Source: Candidatus Villigracilis propinquus (GTDB lineage: Bacteria > Chloroflexota > Anaerolineae > Anaerolineales > Villigracilaceae). Taken from it: a DNA stretch of 64,000 nt. The number at the start of each line of letters is the position of its first letter. Position 1 is the first letter of the stretch. A program made the position numbers and the translations under genes. Location: positions 62,001 to 126,000 of the forward strand of contig JADKDM010000007.1 in the NCBI GenBank assembly GCA_016714565.1. Reading direction: 5' to 3'. A model generated the notes under the pieces. The model saw nothing but the letters and a program-made list of their open reading frames with translations, was not told the origin of the DNA and ran no database searches. Positions 1 through 8,601 of the stretch are shown here, one piece after another.

Positions 1-251
1 AATTCCCGGAGGGCAATTTTCAAAAAATGCATGATTATCAGGGTATGATGGGCGATATTCAGGACTTGGAAGTGGCTTTGCAGCAGCTGGATGATTTTGT
101 CGATTTGGACCCCGCGGCCAGCCTTGAGAGCGTTCACAGTCATTACACAGCGCGGCTTAAGCAGTCCATGTTCCATTACCTTGAAGATAAAGGCGAGTTG
201 TTAAATTTCTGGCGCACTACGCCTGATAAATCTTTTCCCTGGGAGAACTGA
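1..251 (+). CDS. CHAD domain protein, C-terminal end (partial)
   Basis: The reading frame is open from base 3, so this is the 3' end of a gene that starts outside the window. The visible ~83 residues are helical and rich in His, Asp, Gln and Leu, ending in a terminal FPWEN; the pattern fits the last helices of a CHAD domain (conserved histidine alpha-helical domain), a family known to bind polyphosphate. The neighbours support this: sixA follows after 1 nt and polyphosphate kinase follows that, the usual setting for CHAD genes. An internal ATG at 27 is unlikely to be the true start because the frame continues upstream. The family call rests on a short fragment plus context. Confidence 0.6.
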   Translation, partial: FPEGNFQKMHDYQGMMGDIQDLEVALQQLDDFVDLDPAASLESVHSHYTARLKQSMFHYLEDKGELLNFWRTTPDKSFPWEN

Positions 252-252
252 C

Positions 253-753
253 ATGAATTTATATATTATCCGCCATGCTATTGCCGCAGAGGAGGATCCA
301 TCTGGTGACGAAAGTCAACGAGCATTGACTGATAAAGGCGGAAAGAAAATGAGACAGATCGCAAAAGGATTGCGCGTCCTTGGCGTGGAATTTGACATGA
401 TCCTTTCGAGCCCCTACCTGCGCGCCAAAGAGACGGCCGAAATTTTGGGGGAAGTCTTCAAAATTAAAAAGCAGATCGTTTATAGTGACAACCTGATCCC
501 CGTGGGTGACCCCGACCTGCTCTTTGGAGAGATCAACGAAAAATATTCGGTTGATAGCCTTGCCATTGTTGGGCATGAACCCTATTTGACAACCCTCATC
601 AGCCTGCTTGTCGGAAAAGGAACTCCCCTGGATATGGAGCTCAAAAAAGGTGGCGTGTGCAGGCTCTCCACAGATGACCTTCACCATTCCCGCCATGCCA
701 CGCTTGAATGGCTGCTTACCCCCGGCGTGCTTGTCGAGATCAGCGAGAAATAA
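253..753 (+). CDS. sixA: SixA-type phosphohistidine phosphatase
   Basis: Short (166 aa) histidine phosphatase superfamily protein. The N-terminus reads MNLYIIRHA, giving the phospho-acceptor His8 of the RH(G/A) motif; a second conserved block LSSPYLRAKETAEIL follows near residue 52, and a VGHEPYL block supplies the second catalytic His near residue 107. This is the minimal SixA layout with no extra domains. SixA enzymes remove phosphate from phosphohistidine on His-containing phosphotransfer domains and similar substrates. The gene starts 1 nt after the CHAD stop and ends 3 nt before ppk1, so the three genes are almost certainly one transcript. A role tied to polyphosphate or phosphohistidine turnover is inferred from context only. 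Confidence 0.88.
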   Translation: MNLYIIRHAIAAEEDPSGDESQRALTDKGGKKMRQIAKGLRVLGVEFDMILSSPYLRAKETAEILGEVFKIKKQIVYSDNLIPVGDPDLLFGEINEKYSVDSLAIVGHEPYLTTLISLLVGKGTPLDMELKKGGVCRLSTDDLHHSRHATLEWLLTPGVLVEISEK

Positions 754-756
754 TAA

Positions 757-2850
757 ATGCTGCCCGAACCCATCGACCTAGCATCCCCCTCGCTTTATAT
801 CAACCGCGAACTCAGCCTGCTTGAATTCCAGCGCCGCGTGTTGGAAGAAGCCTGGGACGAAAGCAACCCCCTGCTCGAACGCTTGAAATTCCTCGCCATT
901 TTCGGTTCCAACATGGACGAGTTTTTCATGGTGCGCGTGTCCGGCATTCGCAAACAGGTGGAAGCCGGCATCATGGATGTGTCGCAAGATGGAATGACAC
1001 CGCGCGACGAACTCGCTGCCATTCGCAAATTATCCCAGGAATTACTCCACGAAGCCCAGCAATATCTGCAGCGCAAGATTCTCCCCAAGCTGGATAAAGT
1101 CGGCGTTCATGTTCTGGAATATAGTAAGTTGACTGCGGCCCAAAAGGAAAAGGCCGATAAATATTTCAAGGATGTGATCTACCCGGTTCTGACCCCGCTC
1201 GCGCTGGATACAGGCCATCCATTTCCCCACATCTCGAACCTCAGTTTAAACCTTGCCATCGTCATTCGCGATAAAAAGGGAAACGAAAAATTCGCCCGCC
1301 TCAAAGTGCCGGATACCCTGCCGCGTCTGATCCCCATCAAACGCTCATCCGGCGCAGAACGCAAGGATGGAACCATTCCCCATCATCATTATTTTGTCTG
1401 GATCGAGCAGTTGATCGCCGCCAACCTGGACGGACTCTTCCCCGGCATGGAAGTCGTCTCCGCACATCCCTTCCGCATCGTGCGTGATGCGGACATTGAA
1501 ATTCAGGAACTCGAAGCCGATGACCTGCTGGAAACCATGCAGCAGAACATCCGCAAGCGTAAATTCGGTTCGGTGGTGCAGGTTGCTGTCTATCCATCCA
1601 TGCCGGAAAGCGTCCGCGATCTATTGGTGGATAACCTTGAAGTCACCCGTAATGACGTGTACATCTTGCATCATCCGCTTGGGCTGGGAAGCTTATGGCA
1701 GTTGTACAGCAACGTAGAACGACACGACCTGAAAGATATTCCGTACAAACCAAACATTCCAAAACCGCTCAGATTCCTTTCTGCACCGGGTGATATTTTT
1801 GACGCCATCCGTGCGGAAAATATCTTTGTTCATCATCCATACGATTCCTTCTCCCCAGTCATAGACTTTCTCACCGCCGCCGCCCGCGACCCGAATGTGC
1901 TTGCCATCAAGCAAACCGTTTACCGTGTGGGTTCAAATGCCCCAGTGGTCGAAGCCCTGCTCGAAGCCGCCGAACGCGGAAAACAAGTCGCTGTGCTGGT
2001 GGAACTCAAAGCCCGCTTCGACGAAGAATCTAACATTGGCTGGGCGCGTGCGTTGGAGCAGGTGGGCGTGCATGTCGTCTATGGACTGATTGGTTTGAAA
2101 ACGCACTGCAAAATTACCATGGTTGTCCGCAAGGAAGGGGAGGGCATCCGTCGTTATTTGCATCTTGCTACAGGGAACTACAACGCAGTCACCTCCCGCA
2201 TCTACGAAGACATCGGCATCTTCACTTGTGACGAAGCCATGGGCGCAGATGCCACCGACCTGTTTAACTATCTCACCGGTTACTCCACCATGCAGGATTA
2301 TAAAAAGTTGCTGATCGCACCTGTGAATTTGCGCCAGCAAATTGAGAAACTCATCAAACGCGAGATCGTGCATGCTCAGGCCGGAAATAAAGCCCGCATC
2401 ATTTTCAAAATGAATTCCCTTGTTGATGACCGTATGATCCAGTTGCTGTATAAGGCTTCACAAGCTGGCGTTCAAGTGGATCTGCTCATCCGCGGGATGT
2501 GTTGCCTGCGCCCGGGCGTCAAAGGCGTCAGCGAGAACATCCGTGTCATCAGCGTGGTGGGACGTTACCTCGAACACAGCCGCATCTATTATTTTCAGAA
2601 CAATGGAAGTGATGAAATCTATCTCGGCAGCGCAGACCTCATGCCCCGCAACCTCAATCACAGGGTCGAAGTCGTTTTCCCCGTGGAAAGCAAAACTCAC
2701 ATCCGCCACCTGCGGGATAAAGTGCTGGAACGTTACTTCAAAGACAACACCCGTGCCCGCATCCTCGAACCAGATGGCACCTACAAGCGCATCCACCCCG
2801 CGGATGGCGAAAAGCCATTCGATATTCAAAATCATTTGATGGGGTATTAA
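757..2850 (+). CDS. ppk1: Polyphosphate kinase 1
   Basis: Full-length PPK1 (697 aa), which reversibly moves the gamma-phosphate of ATP onto polyphosphate chains. Domain order is complete: N-terminal domain with the ATP-binding block NMDEFFMVRVSG near residue 50, a middle domain, then two PLD-like C-terminal domains. The autophosphorylated histidine is His450 in GLKTHCKI and the second active-site histidine is His607 in EHSRIYYF. The block LHLATGNYN lies just after the first. It is the last gene of the CHAD-sixA-ppk1 operon and faces phoR across a perfect palindromic terminator. Polyphosphate synthesis next to a Pho-type two-component system suggests phosphate-dependent control, but no pho box was recognised. 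Confidence 0.97.
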   Translation: MLPEPIDLASPSLYINRELSLLEFQRRVLEEAWDESNPLLERLKFLAIFGSNMDEFFMVRVSGIRKQVEAGIMDVSQDGMTPRDELAAIRKLSQELLHEAQQYLQRKILPKLDKVGVHVLEYSKLTAAQKEKADKYFKDVIYPVLTPLALDTGHPFPHISNLSLNLAIVIRDKKGNEKFARLKVPDTLPRLIPIKRSSGAERKDGTIPHHHYFVWIEQLIAANLDGLFPGMEVVSAHPFRIVRDADIEIQELEADDLLETMQQNIRKRKFGSVVQVAVYPSMPESVRDLLVDNLEVTRNDVYILHHPLGLGSLWQLYSNVERHDLKDIPYKPNIPKPLRFLSAPGDIFDAIRAENIFVHHPYDSFSPVIDFLTAAARDPNVLAIKQTVYRVGSNAPVVEALLEAAERGKQVAVLVELKARFDEESNIGWARALEQVGVHVVYGLIGLKTHCKITMVVRKEGEGIRRYLHLATGNYNAVTSRIYEDIGIFTCDEAMGADATDLFNYLTGYSTMQDYKKLLIAPVNLRQQIEKLIKREIVHAQAGNKARIIFKMNSLVDDRMIQLLYKASQAGVQVDLLIRGMCCLRPGVKGVSENIRVISVVGRYLEHSRIYYFQNNGSDEIYLGSADLMPRNLNHRVEVVFPVESKTHIRHLRDKVLERYFKDNTRARILEPDGTYKRIHPADGEKPFDIQNHLMGY

Positions 2851-2855
2851 AAAAG

Positions 2856-2896
2856 TTATCGCTCTATCGGGGGCTTAGCCCCCGATAGAGCGATAA
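2856..2896. terminator. Perfect 19-bp palindrome between convergent ppk1 and phoR-like genes
   Basis: Two 19-base arms (2856-2874 and 2878-2896) pair perfectly around a TTA loop. On the minus strand the stem is followed by AACTTTTTT, giving an intrinsic terminator for the phoR-like gene; on the plus strand it lies directly after the ppk1 stop and can serve as a bidirectional stop. Confidence 0.85.
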
Positions 2897-2898
2897 AA

Positions 2899-4119
2899 TT
2901 ATGTGGGAATTTCAAAATAAAACACGCTGCCCCTGCCTTCTTCACTCTCCGCCCAAATCTTCCCCCCGTGCGCTTCCACAATATGTTTCGAGATCGAAAG
3001 CCCAAGTCCTGTGCCTGAACCTGTGCGGGATTTATCCACACGATAGAAACGCTCAAAGATGCGGGACAGACTCTCCGCTGGAATTCCAACTCCCGTATCC
3101 CGCACAGCGCATCTGACTCCGCCGACAGTTGACCCTGCTTCGAGAAAGATTTCTCCCCCTGGCTTTGTGAACTTCACCGAGTTGTGGATCAGATTGACCA
3201 ACACCTGCTCCAAACGGGATTTGTCCACGTTCATCATAGGCAGGTCATCGGCGCAAATAACGGTCAACTTCAACCCCGCGCGTTCGGCTTGCATCTTCAT
3301 TCTATCCGCCGCGGAGGATAATAACTTCTTCGGCGCAAGCGGCGCGCGGATCAGTTCCACCTGTCCTGACTCGATGCGCGAAAGGTCGAGCAATTCCTGA
3401 GCCATTTGCGTCAGCGCATCCACTTCAGTGGAGATTCTGCCGAGGAAACGCGGACCAGCTGTCGGGTCGGAAAGAGCGCCGTTTTGTAACGTCTCGGTCA
3501 ACGCTTTGAGCGATGCCAGTGGAGTCCGCAATTCGTGTGACACGTTCGAGATGAAATCCCGCCGCACGGTTTCGAGCCTGCGCACGCGGGTGAGGTCCTG
3601 CACGAGCAAAAGACTGCCGCCTTCGTGCGTGTCAGGGATGATGATCAGTTGCAGGAATTGCCGTCGTATTGGCAGTTCCACCGATTCGCTTTGCATCTCC
3701 CGCGTTTGCTGGCAGCGCCGCCACGCCTCGATCAATTGATGGTTGCGGACAACTTCCGCAACGCTGTGATTGAGTGGATAGTTGGTATCAAAAAGTTTAC
3801 AGGCTGCCGGGTTGGCGAATTGCACCTGCCCGAATGAGTCTGCGATAAGCACGCCGTCGGTGAGTTGTTCAAGGACGGTGGCGAGGCGGCTTGTTTCAGA
3901 GTCCAAAGTTGAAAGTCGAAGGTCAAAAGCGGACTTAAGGGAGGCGATTGAATTTGATAAATTTTCAAAGTTTTTCAAATCAATGGGGAGTTGCTCAGGT
4001 TGATTTCGAATGGTGTTTGCATATTCATTCAACCGCTTCTTTAAATCATAATATCGCCACCCAAACCACGCAGCGGCGATAGCTAAAATAATAATTAATG
4101 GCAACAGAAATGAATTCAC
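2899..4119 (-). CDS. PhoR-like sensor histidine kinase
   Basis: 406 aa. One N-terminal membrane helix (residues about 4-22) is followed by a short linker, a PAS-like domain (about 75-180), a HisKA dimerisation domain with the phosphorylated His195 in FISNVSHELRTPLASLK, and a HATPase_c domain with N-box VNLIHNSVKFT, G1 box DTGVGIP and G2 box GTGLGLSI. With no large extracytoplasmic loop, the single anchor plus PAS architecture is that of PhoR-type kinases. It starts 1 nt after the stop of the response regulator gene, so the two form an operon. Proximity to ppk1 suggests phosphate sensing; the signal is not proven by the sequence. Confidence 0.88.
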   Translation of the reverse strand: MNSFLLPLIIILAIAAAWFGWRYYDLKKRLNEYANTIRNQPEQLPIDLKNFENLSNSIASLKSAFDLRLSTLDSETSRLATVLEQLTDGVLIADSFGQVQFANPAACKLFDTNYPLNHSVAEVVRNHQLIEAWRRCQQTREMQSESVELPIRRQFLQLIIIPDTHEGGSLLLVQDLTRVRRLETVRRDFISNVSHELRTPLASLKALTETLQNGALSDPTAGPRFLGRISTEVDALTQMAQELLDLSRIESGQVELIRAPLAPKKLLSSAADRMKMQAERAGLKLTVICADDLPMMNVDKSRLEQVLVNLIHNSVKFTKPGGEIFLEAGSTVGGVRCAVRDTGVGIPAESLSRIFERFYRVDKSRTGSGTGLGLSISKHIVEAHGGKIWAESEEGRGSVFYFEIPT

Positions 4120-4120
4120 T

Positions 4121-4831
4121 TTATCCTTCGAATCTATACCCGCCGCCGCGCACCGTCACAATGCGGACTGGGTTCGCGGCATCCTTTTCTACTTTTTGCC
4201 TCAGCCAACGGATGTGAACATCCACCGTGCGGCTGTCGCCGATGAAGTCCCAGCCCCAGACTCGTTCCAACACAAATTCACGCGAGAGCATTTGTCCCTT
4301 GTGCTCGGCAAAGAATAAAAGCAGTTCATATTCCTTTGGCTTGAGTTGGATGGGGGTGCTGTTCATCGTCACTTCACGGCGGGTGAGGTTGATGACGAGA
4401 TCATCGAATTTCAATGTTTCATGCTTCGCTTCTGAGGAATTCCCCCGTCCCATTTCTTCGCGCAAGAGACGGGTGCGCCTTAACTGGGCTTTTACCCGCG
4501 CCAGCAATTCACGCATCGAAAAGGGCTTGGTCAGGTAATCGTCTGCGCCCACTTCAAGGCCGACGACCCTGTCAATTTCATCATCGCGCGCGGTCAGCAT
4601 GAGAATGGCGGTGGTCATTTCCTTGCGTAGGATGCGCGCCACTTCAAAGCCGTCCATTTCGGGGAGCATAATGTCCAGGACGATCAAGTCAGGCTTCAGC
4701 TTGCGCGCTGATTCGAGCGCGGAGCGCCCGTCTCCCACGGATTCCACTTCATAGCCCTCTTTTTTCAGGCTATAGACAAGAGTCTCCTGCAGGGATGGTT
4801 CATCTTCAACAACAAGTATTTTTTCAGACAT
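4121..4831 (-). CDS. OmpR/PhoB-family response regulator
   Basis: 236 aa with an N-terminal receiver domain (phosphoacceptor Asp53 in DLIVLDIMLPEMDG, acidic pair at residues 10-11, conserved Lys in LTKPFS) and a C-terminal winged-helix DNA-binding domain (LKPKEYELLLFFAEHKG ... GDSRTVDVHIRWLRQKVE ... TVRGGGYRFEG). This is the PhoB/PhoP class. It is the first gene of the pair with the downstream kinase. There is no Shine-Dalgarno sequence; a -10-like box TATAGT lies 6 nt before the ATG, so the mRNA is probably leaderless. PhoB identity is inferred from the kinase partner and ppk1 nearby. Confidence 0.9.
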   Translation of the reverse strand: MSEKILVVEDEPSLQETLVYSLKKEGYEVESVGDGRSALESARKLKPDLIVLDIMLPEMDGFEVARILRKEMTTAILMLTARDDEIDRVVGLEVGADDYLTKPFSMRELLARVKAQLRRTRLLREEMGRGNSSEAKHETLKFDDLVINLTRREVTMNSTPIQLKPKEYELLLFFAEHKGQMLSREFVLERVWGWDFIGDSRTVDVHIRWLRQKVEKDAANPVRIVTVRGGGYRFEG

Positions 4832-4837
4832 GTTAAG

Positions 4838-4843
4838 ACTATA
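4838..4843 (-). promoter_or_regulatory. -10 box for a probable leaderless phoB-like mRNA
   Basis: TATAGT on the minus strand ends 6 nt before the ATG at 4831, so transcription would begin at or next to the start codon. No Shine-Dalgarno sequence and no clear -35 box are visible. Confidence 0.5.
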
Positions 4844-4885
4844 CCATAAAGGAAAATTCTCTCTGTTAATGGCTTGTTAAAGAAA

Positions 4886-4914
4886 AACGACCTGCCGTAT
4901 TTGGCAGGTCGTCT
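4886..4914 (-). terminator. Intrinsic terminator after the Thr/Pro-linker membrane protein
   Basis: On the minus strand a 10-bp stem (ACGACCTGCC paired with GGCAGGTCGT) around a 5-nt loop is followed by TTTTTCTTT. It lies just after the stop of the minus-strand gene at 4920 and before the phoB-like gene. Confidence 0.85.
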
Positions 4915-4919
4915 GCTTT

Positions 4920-5528
4920 TTATTCGGTTACTGTGAATTCTATTGTTTCATCGAGTGTATTATTTAATAAAATCTGCGCTTTGTATTTTCCTGGCTTAAG
5001 TCCGCCCTGACTGACGTTCAGTTTACTTTCCGGATCTTTGTATTCATTGATGGTGTTGTAGAACTCACTATCTGCCAAAACACCGGGGACATCCACCGCG
5101 CTCACGATGACACGCACTATATTTTTTCCCAGAGGATCATTAATCGTGAAGAATACATAAATGGGCTGGCCACTTTTGAATTTCGTCTCTATGAATTTTC
5201 CATCAAAATCGAATGCCAGGAAGGCGTTATAAATGCCAGTCTCTGCCGTCGGCGTAGATGTGACCGTAGGCTCGGTCGTTGGGGTGGCGGGAATTTCTGT
5301 GCTGGTTATCACCGCCTCAGCGGTGGATGTGGCTTCGAGCGGCGCTTCTGCGGTAAAGGTTGCCTGAATAGCAATTGGGGTGGGATCCACTTGGGAAGTG
5401 CGGTCAAGCACCCAGGGAATTACTGCTGCCATTACGGTGGCCACCGCGCCGATGATCGCGATTACCAGATTTTGATTAAGATGTGGTTTTTGAGGTTGAG
5501 GTGCGTTCTCGTTTGCGCCATCTGTCAT
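4920..5528 (-). CDS. Single-pass membrane protein with Thr/Pro-rich linker
   Basis: 202 aa, not recognised as a named family. Layout: a ~20-residue hydrophilic cytoplasmic N-terminus (Asn/Gln/Pro-rich), one membrane helix (LVIAIIGAVATVMAAVIPWVL), a ~60-residue Thr/Pro/Glu/Ala-rich low-complexity linker with repeated TPT/TST words, and a C-terminal ~95-residue beta-rich domain facing outside. Such surface proteins with Thr/Pro spacers recur across this window. The ATG is preceded by an AAGGCGG Shine-Dalgarno. It has its own terminator and is divergent from the cyclase gene. The function of the outer domain is unknown. Confidence 0.8.
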   Translation of the reverse strand: MTDGANENAPQPQKPHLNQNLVIAIIGAVATVMAAVIPWVLDRTSQVDPTPIAIQATFTAEAPLEATSTAEAVITSTEIPATPTTEPTVTSTPTAETGIYNAFLAFDFDGKFIETKFKSGQPIYVFFTINDPLGKNIVRVIVSAVDVPGVLADSEFYNTINEYKDPESKLNVSQGGLKPGKYKAQILLNNTLDETIEFTVTE

Positions 5529-5637
5529 TGTGGGCCGCCTTTTTTATTACAGAATTTTAGTCTAAAAAGAATTGACGTCAAGCAGTGTGATATGCAATTG
5601 CAATCGTTATTCCATTGTAATACTTTGGGGCGTAAAC

Positions 5638-7476
5638 ATGAGTAAAATTATCTTGTTATCTAACGTCTGGAAAACTATGGCAAAAGAATATCACTATTTA
5701 TGGACATGGGATCTTTCGTCTTCTCCTGAAGCGCTCTGGCCGCTTGTCTCGGATACGAACCGCTTTAACCGCGATACTGGTTTGCCGCCCATGCAACTGA
5801 TCGGCATCAACAGCGGCATCAAGCTGGTAAAGTTCAAAGTACCGCTTGTGAACATCGAATGGGAGGAAGAGCCCTTCGAATGGACATACCCATATCGCTT
5901 TGGTGTATTACGCCGCTATCGCAAAGGCCCGCTGGCGGAAATGCGCGTCGATTGCCGCCTCGAACGGCTTCAGCCTTCGAGCACCCGCCTCACGTATGAA
6001 GTCTGGGTAAAACCAAAAAATATTTTAGGGGATATTGGAATTCCCCTCGCGATTGGCATAATCAGCGCAAAGAGATTTGGCGACACCTTCAGGCAGTATG
6101 ACCGCATCGCTTCGAACGGCAGCCTGTCAGTTTCCATTTCAACAGGCAGACACCTCTCCCAGGCAGGGCACAACAAGTTCAAGACCCTGAGCGAACGTTT
6201 GCAGCAGCAAGGCACAGACGCGGACTCGCTCACCCGACTGTATGAATTTCTTCAACATGCAGATGACCTGTCCATTCAGCGCATGAGACCCTACGCACTC
6301 GCAGACGGGTGGGGGCTTCCACGCCGCACCGTGCTGGAAACATTCCTGCGTGCCACTCGCGCCGGTATGTTGGACTTATACTGGGACTTGCTCTGTCCCG
6401 AATGCCGCGGAGTTGCCGAAGACCATCAGCACCTTGGCGACCTGTCTGGCACGGCTCATTGCAGTACCTGCCGTATTGAATTTGATGCAAACTTTGACCA
6501 CAATGTGGAAGTGATCTTCCGCCCCAATCCATCTGTGCGCTCTGTGGATGCCAGTGTGGAGTTCTGTGTGGGCAGCCCGCAGCGGCAGCCGCATATCGCT
6601 TTTTCGCTCATCGTCCCGCCGCGAGAGGAATTGCCGCTTTCCACCATGCTGAACGAAGGGCGCTATATCCTGCGGACTTCCGACCTGCCCGGTTCCCAGC
6701 TATTGCTCGCAAAAAACGGTGGAGCGGAAAAGATGGATTTTCGGGCAAGCTCTTTTGGATGGGATGCAAACCTGCTTGAAATCAGCCCCACGCCTTACAT
6801 CCGTTTGGTCAATGAAACTGACCAGGCCCAGACCTTTGAACTTGAGCGCGCCACCTGGTCAGACCAGGCTGCCACCGCCGCAGATGTAACCATTTTGCAA
6901 GTCTTCCGTGATCTGTTTTCCAGCGAAGTGCTGCGCCCGGGCGAGGAGATATCAGTTGGCTCAACGACTTTGATGTTCACGGACTTGCGCAACTCCACCA
7001 AGCTGTATCGCGAGATCGGGGACGCGCCAGCCTTTGGACGGGTGCGCGAGCATTTCGAGATCTTGGAAAAAGCCATTGCCGCGGAGGGCGGTTCCATTGT
7101 GAAGACAATGGGTGATTCTGTTATGGCAGCCTTCCGTAACCCTGCATCAGCGGTGAAAGCGATCTGGGAGGTGCAGAAGCAGTTGTCGGCGCGGGGTGAA
7201 CCGCCGTTGTCCATCAAGGCAGGAATCCATTATGGGCCGTGCATCGTCGTCAACTTGAATGACCGTCTGGATTACTTCGGCTCCACGGTGAACATTGCCG
7301 CGCGCCTGTCGCATTTTTCCGCGGGCGGTGAGGTGATCCTCTCCGAGCCCATTCGCAATGACCCCGAAGTGCTCGCATTTTTGGAGAAAGCTGCTGCACC
7401 TAATTCGATGAGCCGTTTTCAATCTGAGATCCGCGGCTTTGATACATCGACAGAGTTGTGGAAGATCAGGATGTAA
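5638..7476 (+). CDS. Class III adenylate/guanylate cyclase with START-like and DUF5939 domains
   Basis: About 612 aa from the ATG at 5638; an ATG at 5677 is an alternative, because similarity to the START-like fold begins at EYHYLWTWDL. The N-terminal ~170 residues resemble an SRPBCC/START-like lipid-binding domain; the middle matches the DUF5939 layout, with a zinc ribbon of two CxxC pairs (CPEC, CSTC). The C-terminal cyclase homology domain starts near STTLMFTDLRNST; metal-binding Asp residues are in FTD and MGDSVMAAF, and the transition-state Asn/Arg pair in STVNIAARL. The Lys in VKTMGDS and Asp in RLDYFGS suggest ATP as substrate. No membrane helix is evident, so it is probably soluble. 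It ends at a strong terminator shared with the convergent gene. Confidence 0.88.
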   Translation: MSKIILLSNVWKTMAKEYHYLWTWDLSSSPEALWPLVSDTNRFNRDTGLPPMQLIGINSGIKLVKFKVPLVNIEWEEEPFEWTYPYRFGVLRRYRKGPLAEMRVDCRLERLQPSSTRLTYEVWVKPKNILGDIGIPLAIGIISAKRFGDTFRQYDRIASNGSLSVSISTGRHLSQAGHNKFKTLSERLQQQGTDADSLTRLYEFLQHADDLSIQRMRPYALADGWGLPRRTVLETFLRATRAGMLDLYWDLLCPECRGVAEDHQHLGDLSGTAHCSTCRIEFDANFDHNVEVIFRPNPSVRSVDASVEFCVGSPQRQPHIAFSLIVPPREELPLSTMLNEGRYILRTSDLPGSQLLLAKNGGAEKMDFRASSFGWDANLLEISPTPYIRLVNETDQAQTFELERATWSDQAATAADVTILQVFRDLFSSEVLRPGEEISVGSTTLMFTDLRNSTKLYREIGDAPAFGRVREHFEILEKAIAAEGGSIVKTMGDSVMAAFRNPASAVKAIWEVQKQLSARGEPPLSIKAGIHYGPCIVVNLNDRLDYFGSTVNIAARLSHFSAGGEVILSEPIRNDPEVLAFLEKAAAPNSMSRFQSEIRGFDTSTELWKIRM

Positions 7477-7518
7477 AACAAAAGGTCGGGCAGCGAACTG
7501 CCCGACCTTTTGTTTTTT
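7477..7518. terminator. Bidirectional terminator between cyclase and DUF4349 genes
   Basis: The arms AAAGGTCGGGCAG and CTGCCCGACCTTT pair perfectly around a CGAA tetraloop. A-rich and T-rich flanks make it work on both strands between the convergent genes. Confidence 0.92.
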
Positions 7519-8482
7519 ATGATTGTGTTGGTTTCTTCGGCTTGCGTGTGAATAGTTTGAAAAGCAGCCAAATAAGGAGAACTGGCGGGGCGACGATGGG
7601 GAGAAATACAACGAATACCCAGATCAGAAAATCGATGATGCCTTGATATGCCCGGGTGAGAGTTCCCGCAGCATGCTCAAAGGTTTCGCCGGGCTGCCAG
7701 ATATTGGGCTCGGGGCTGGGAGTGGGTAGGATTTCAGGCAGGACGGGCTCAAAGTTGATCGTGATCGTGGAGTAGGCGGAGCGGTCTTGCAGATAGTTCA
7801 TCTGTCCTTTGATCTGTTCGATCTGCGCTTCCACGTTGGACAGTTCCTGATTGATGCGCAGTGCTTCATCCACATTTTGTGATTGTTCAAGGAAGGATTT
7901 GATGCGGTCACGAGTGGCTTCGAGGTTGGTGAGCTGCGATTGCAGATCCACGAATTGGTTGGTGACATCTTCGCCGGAGGCGGTCTCATCCAACACTTGA
8001 ACGGCAAGTCCGCGCAGGCGGCTAAGTGTTCGCTCGAATTGTTGGACGGGTACGCCAATAGTGATGGTAGCGTACCTGTAATTTTTACCATCGTAATAGG
8101 GCTGGTACCATACCCGCGAACTGACGATATATCCGCCTGCATCGCCAACTACCTGAGTGGCGCGGTCGATTGCCACGTCTGTATCTTCCACGAGCAGTTT
8201 TATATCCCCGTTTTTGATGATTAAGTGATTGCCAGCAGCGGCTGGGGATTCTGAGCCTGTGTTGAATACGGCACCCTCAGGTATAGAGGAAGAAGACTCG
8301 GCTTCCTGTTTGGCGGCTTCATCTGCAGCGCTTTGCGGAATTGGCTCTTCTGCCACCGCTGGAGCTTCCATGGCGGCTGGCTCTGAAAAAACTTCAGTGG
8401 ATGCAGCGGCACCCCCACATGCGCTGAGAACCAGCGCACCTAGTAAAACGAACAAGGCAAGAACTCTGACGTGTGATTTCAT
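7517..8482 (-). CDS. DUF4349 domain lipoprotein
   Basis: About 321 aa. The start at 8482 is chosen over the longer frame because it has a GGAGGATGAA Shine-Dalgarno and yields a clean lipoprotein signal peptide, MKSHVRVLALFVLL followed by the lipobox LSAC. After a low-complexity Ala/Glu/Pro segment comes a DUF4349 domain: a beta-rich part (ITIGVPVQQFERTLSRLRG), a long coiled coil with Gln/Leu/Asn heptads around residues 195-255, then SAYSTITINFEP. A C-terminal membrane helix and a basic tail (FTRKPKKP) end the protein. DUF4349 proteins are envelope proteins of unknown role that share the coiled coil plus C-terminal anchor layout. Confidence 0.88.
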   Translation of the reverse strand: MKSHVRVLALFVLLGALVLSACGGAAASTEVFSEPAAMEAPAVAEEPIPQSAADEAAKQEAESSSSIPEGAVFNTGSESPAAAGNHLIIKNGDIKLLVEDTDVAIDRATQVVGDAGGYIVSSRVWYQPYYDGKNYRYATITIGVPVQQFERTLSRLRGLAVQVLDETASGEDVTNQFVDLQSQLTNLEATRDRIKSFLEQSQNVDEALRINQELSNVEAQIEQIKGQMNYLQDRSAYSTITINFEPVLPEILPTPSPEPNIWQPGETFEHAAGTLTRAYQGIIDFLIWVFVVFLPIVAPPVLLIWLLFKLFTRKPKKPTQS

Positions 8483-8550
8483 TTCATCCTCCAATTTAGG
8501 TTTTTTATTACGGCGTATAAATAGGACGTAGATGAAAGTAGAATGTTCCC

Positions 8551-8595
8551 CAAAACAAAGACCTCGTACAAAACTGTCCAAGGTCTTTGTTTTGT
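8551..8595 (-). terminator. Intrinsic terminator after the M14 peptidase gene
   Basis: CAAAACAAAGACCT pairs with AGGTCTTTGTTTTG around a 15-nt loop, just downstream of the minus-strand stop at 8602; the 3' arm supplies a T-rich tail. Confidence 0.75.
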
Positions 8596-8601
8596 ATCAG
8601 C

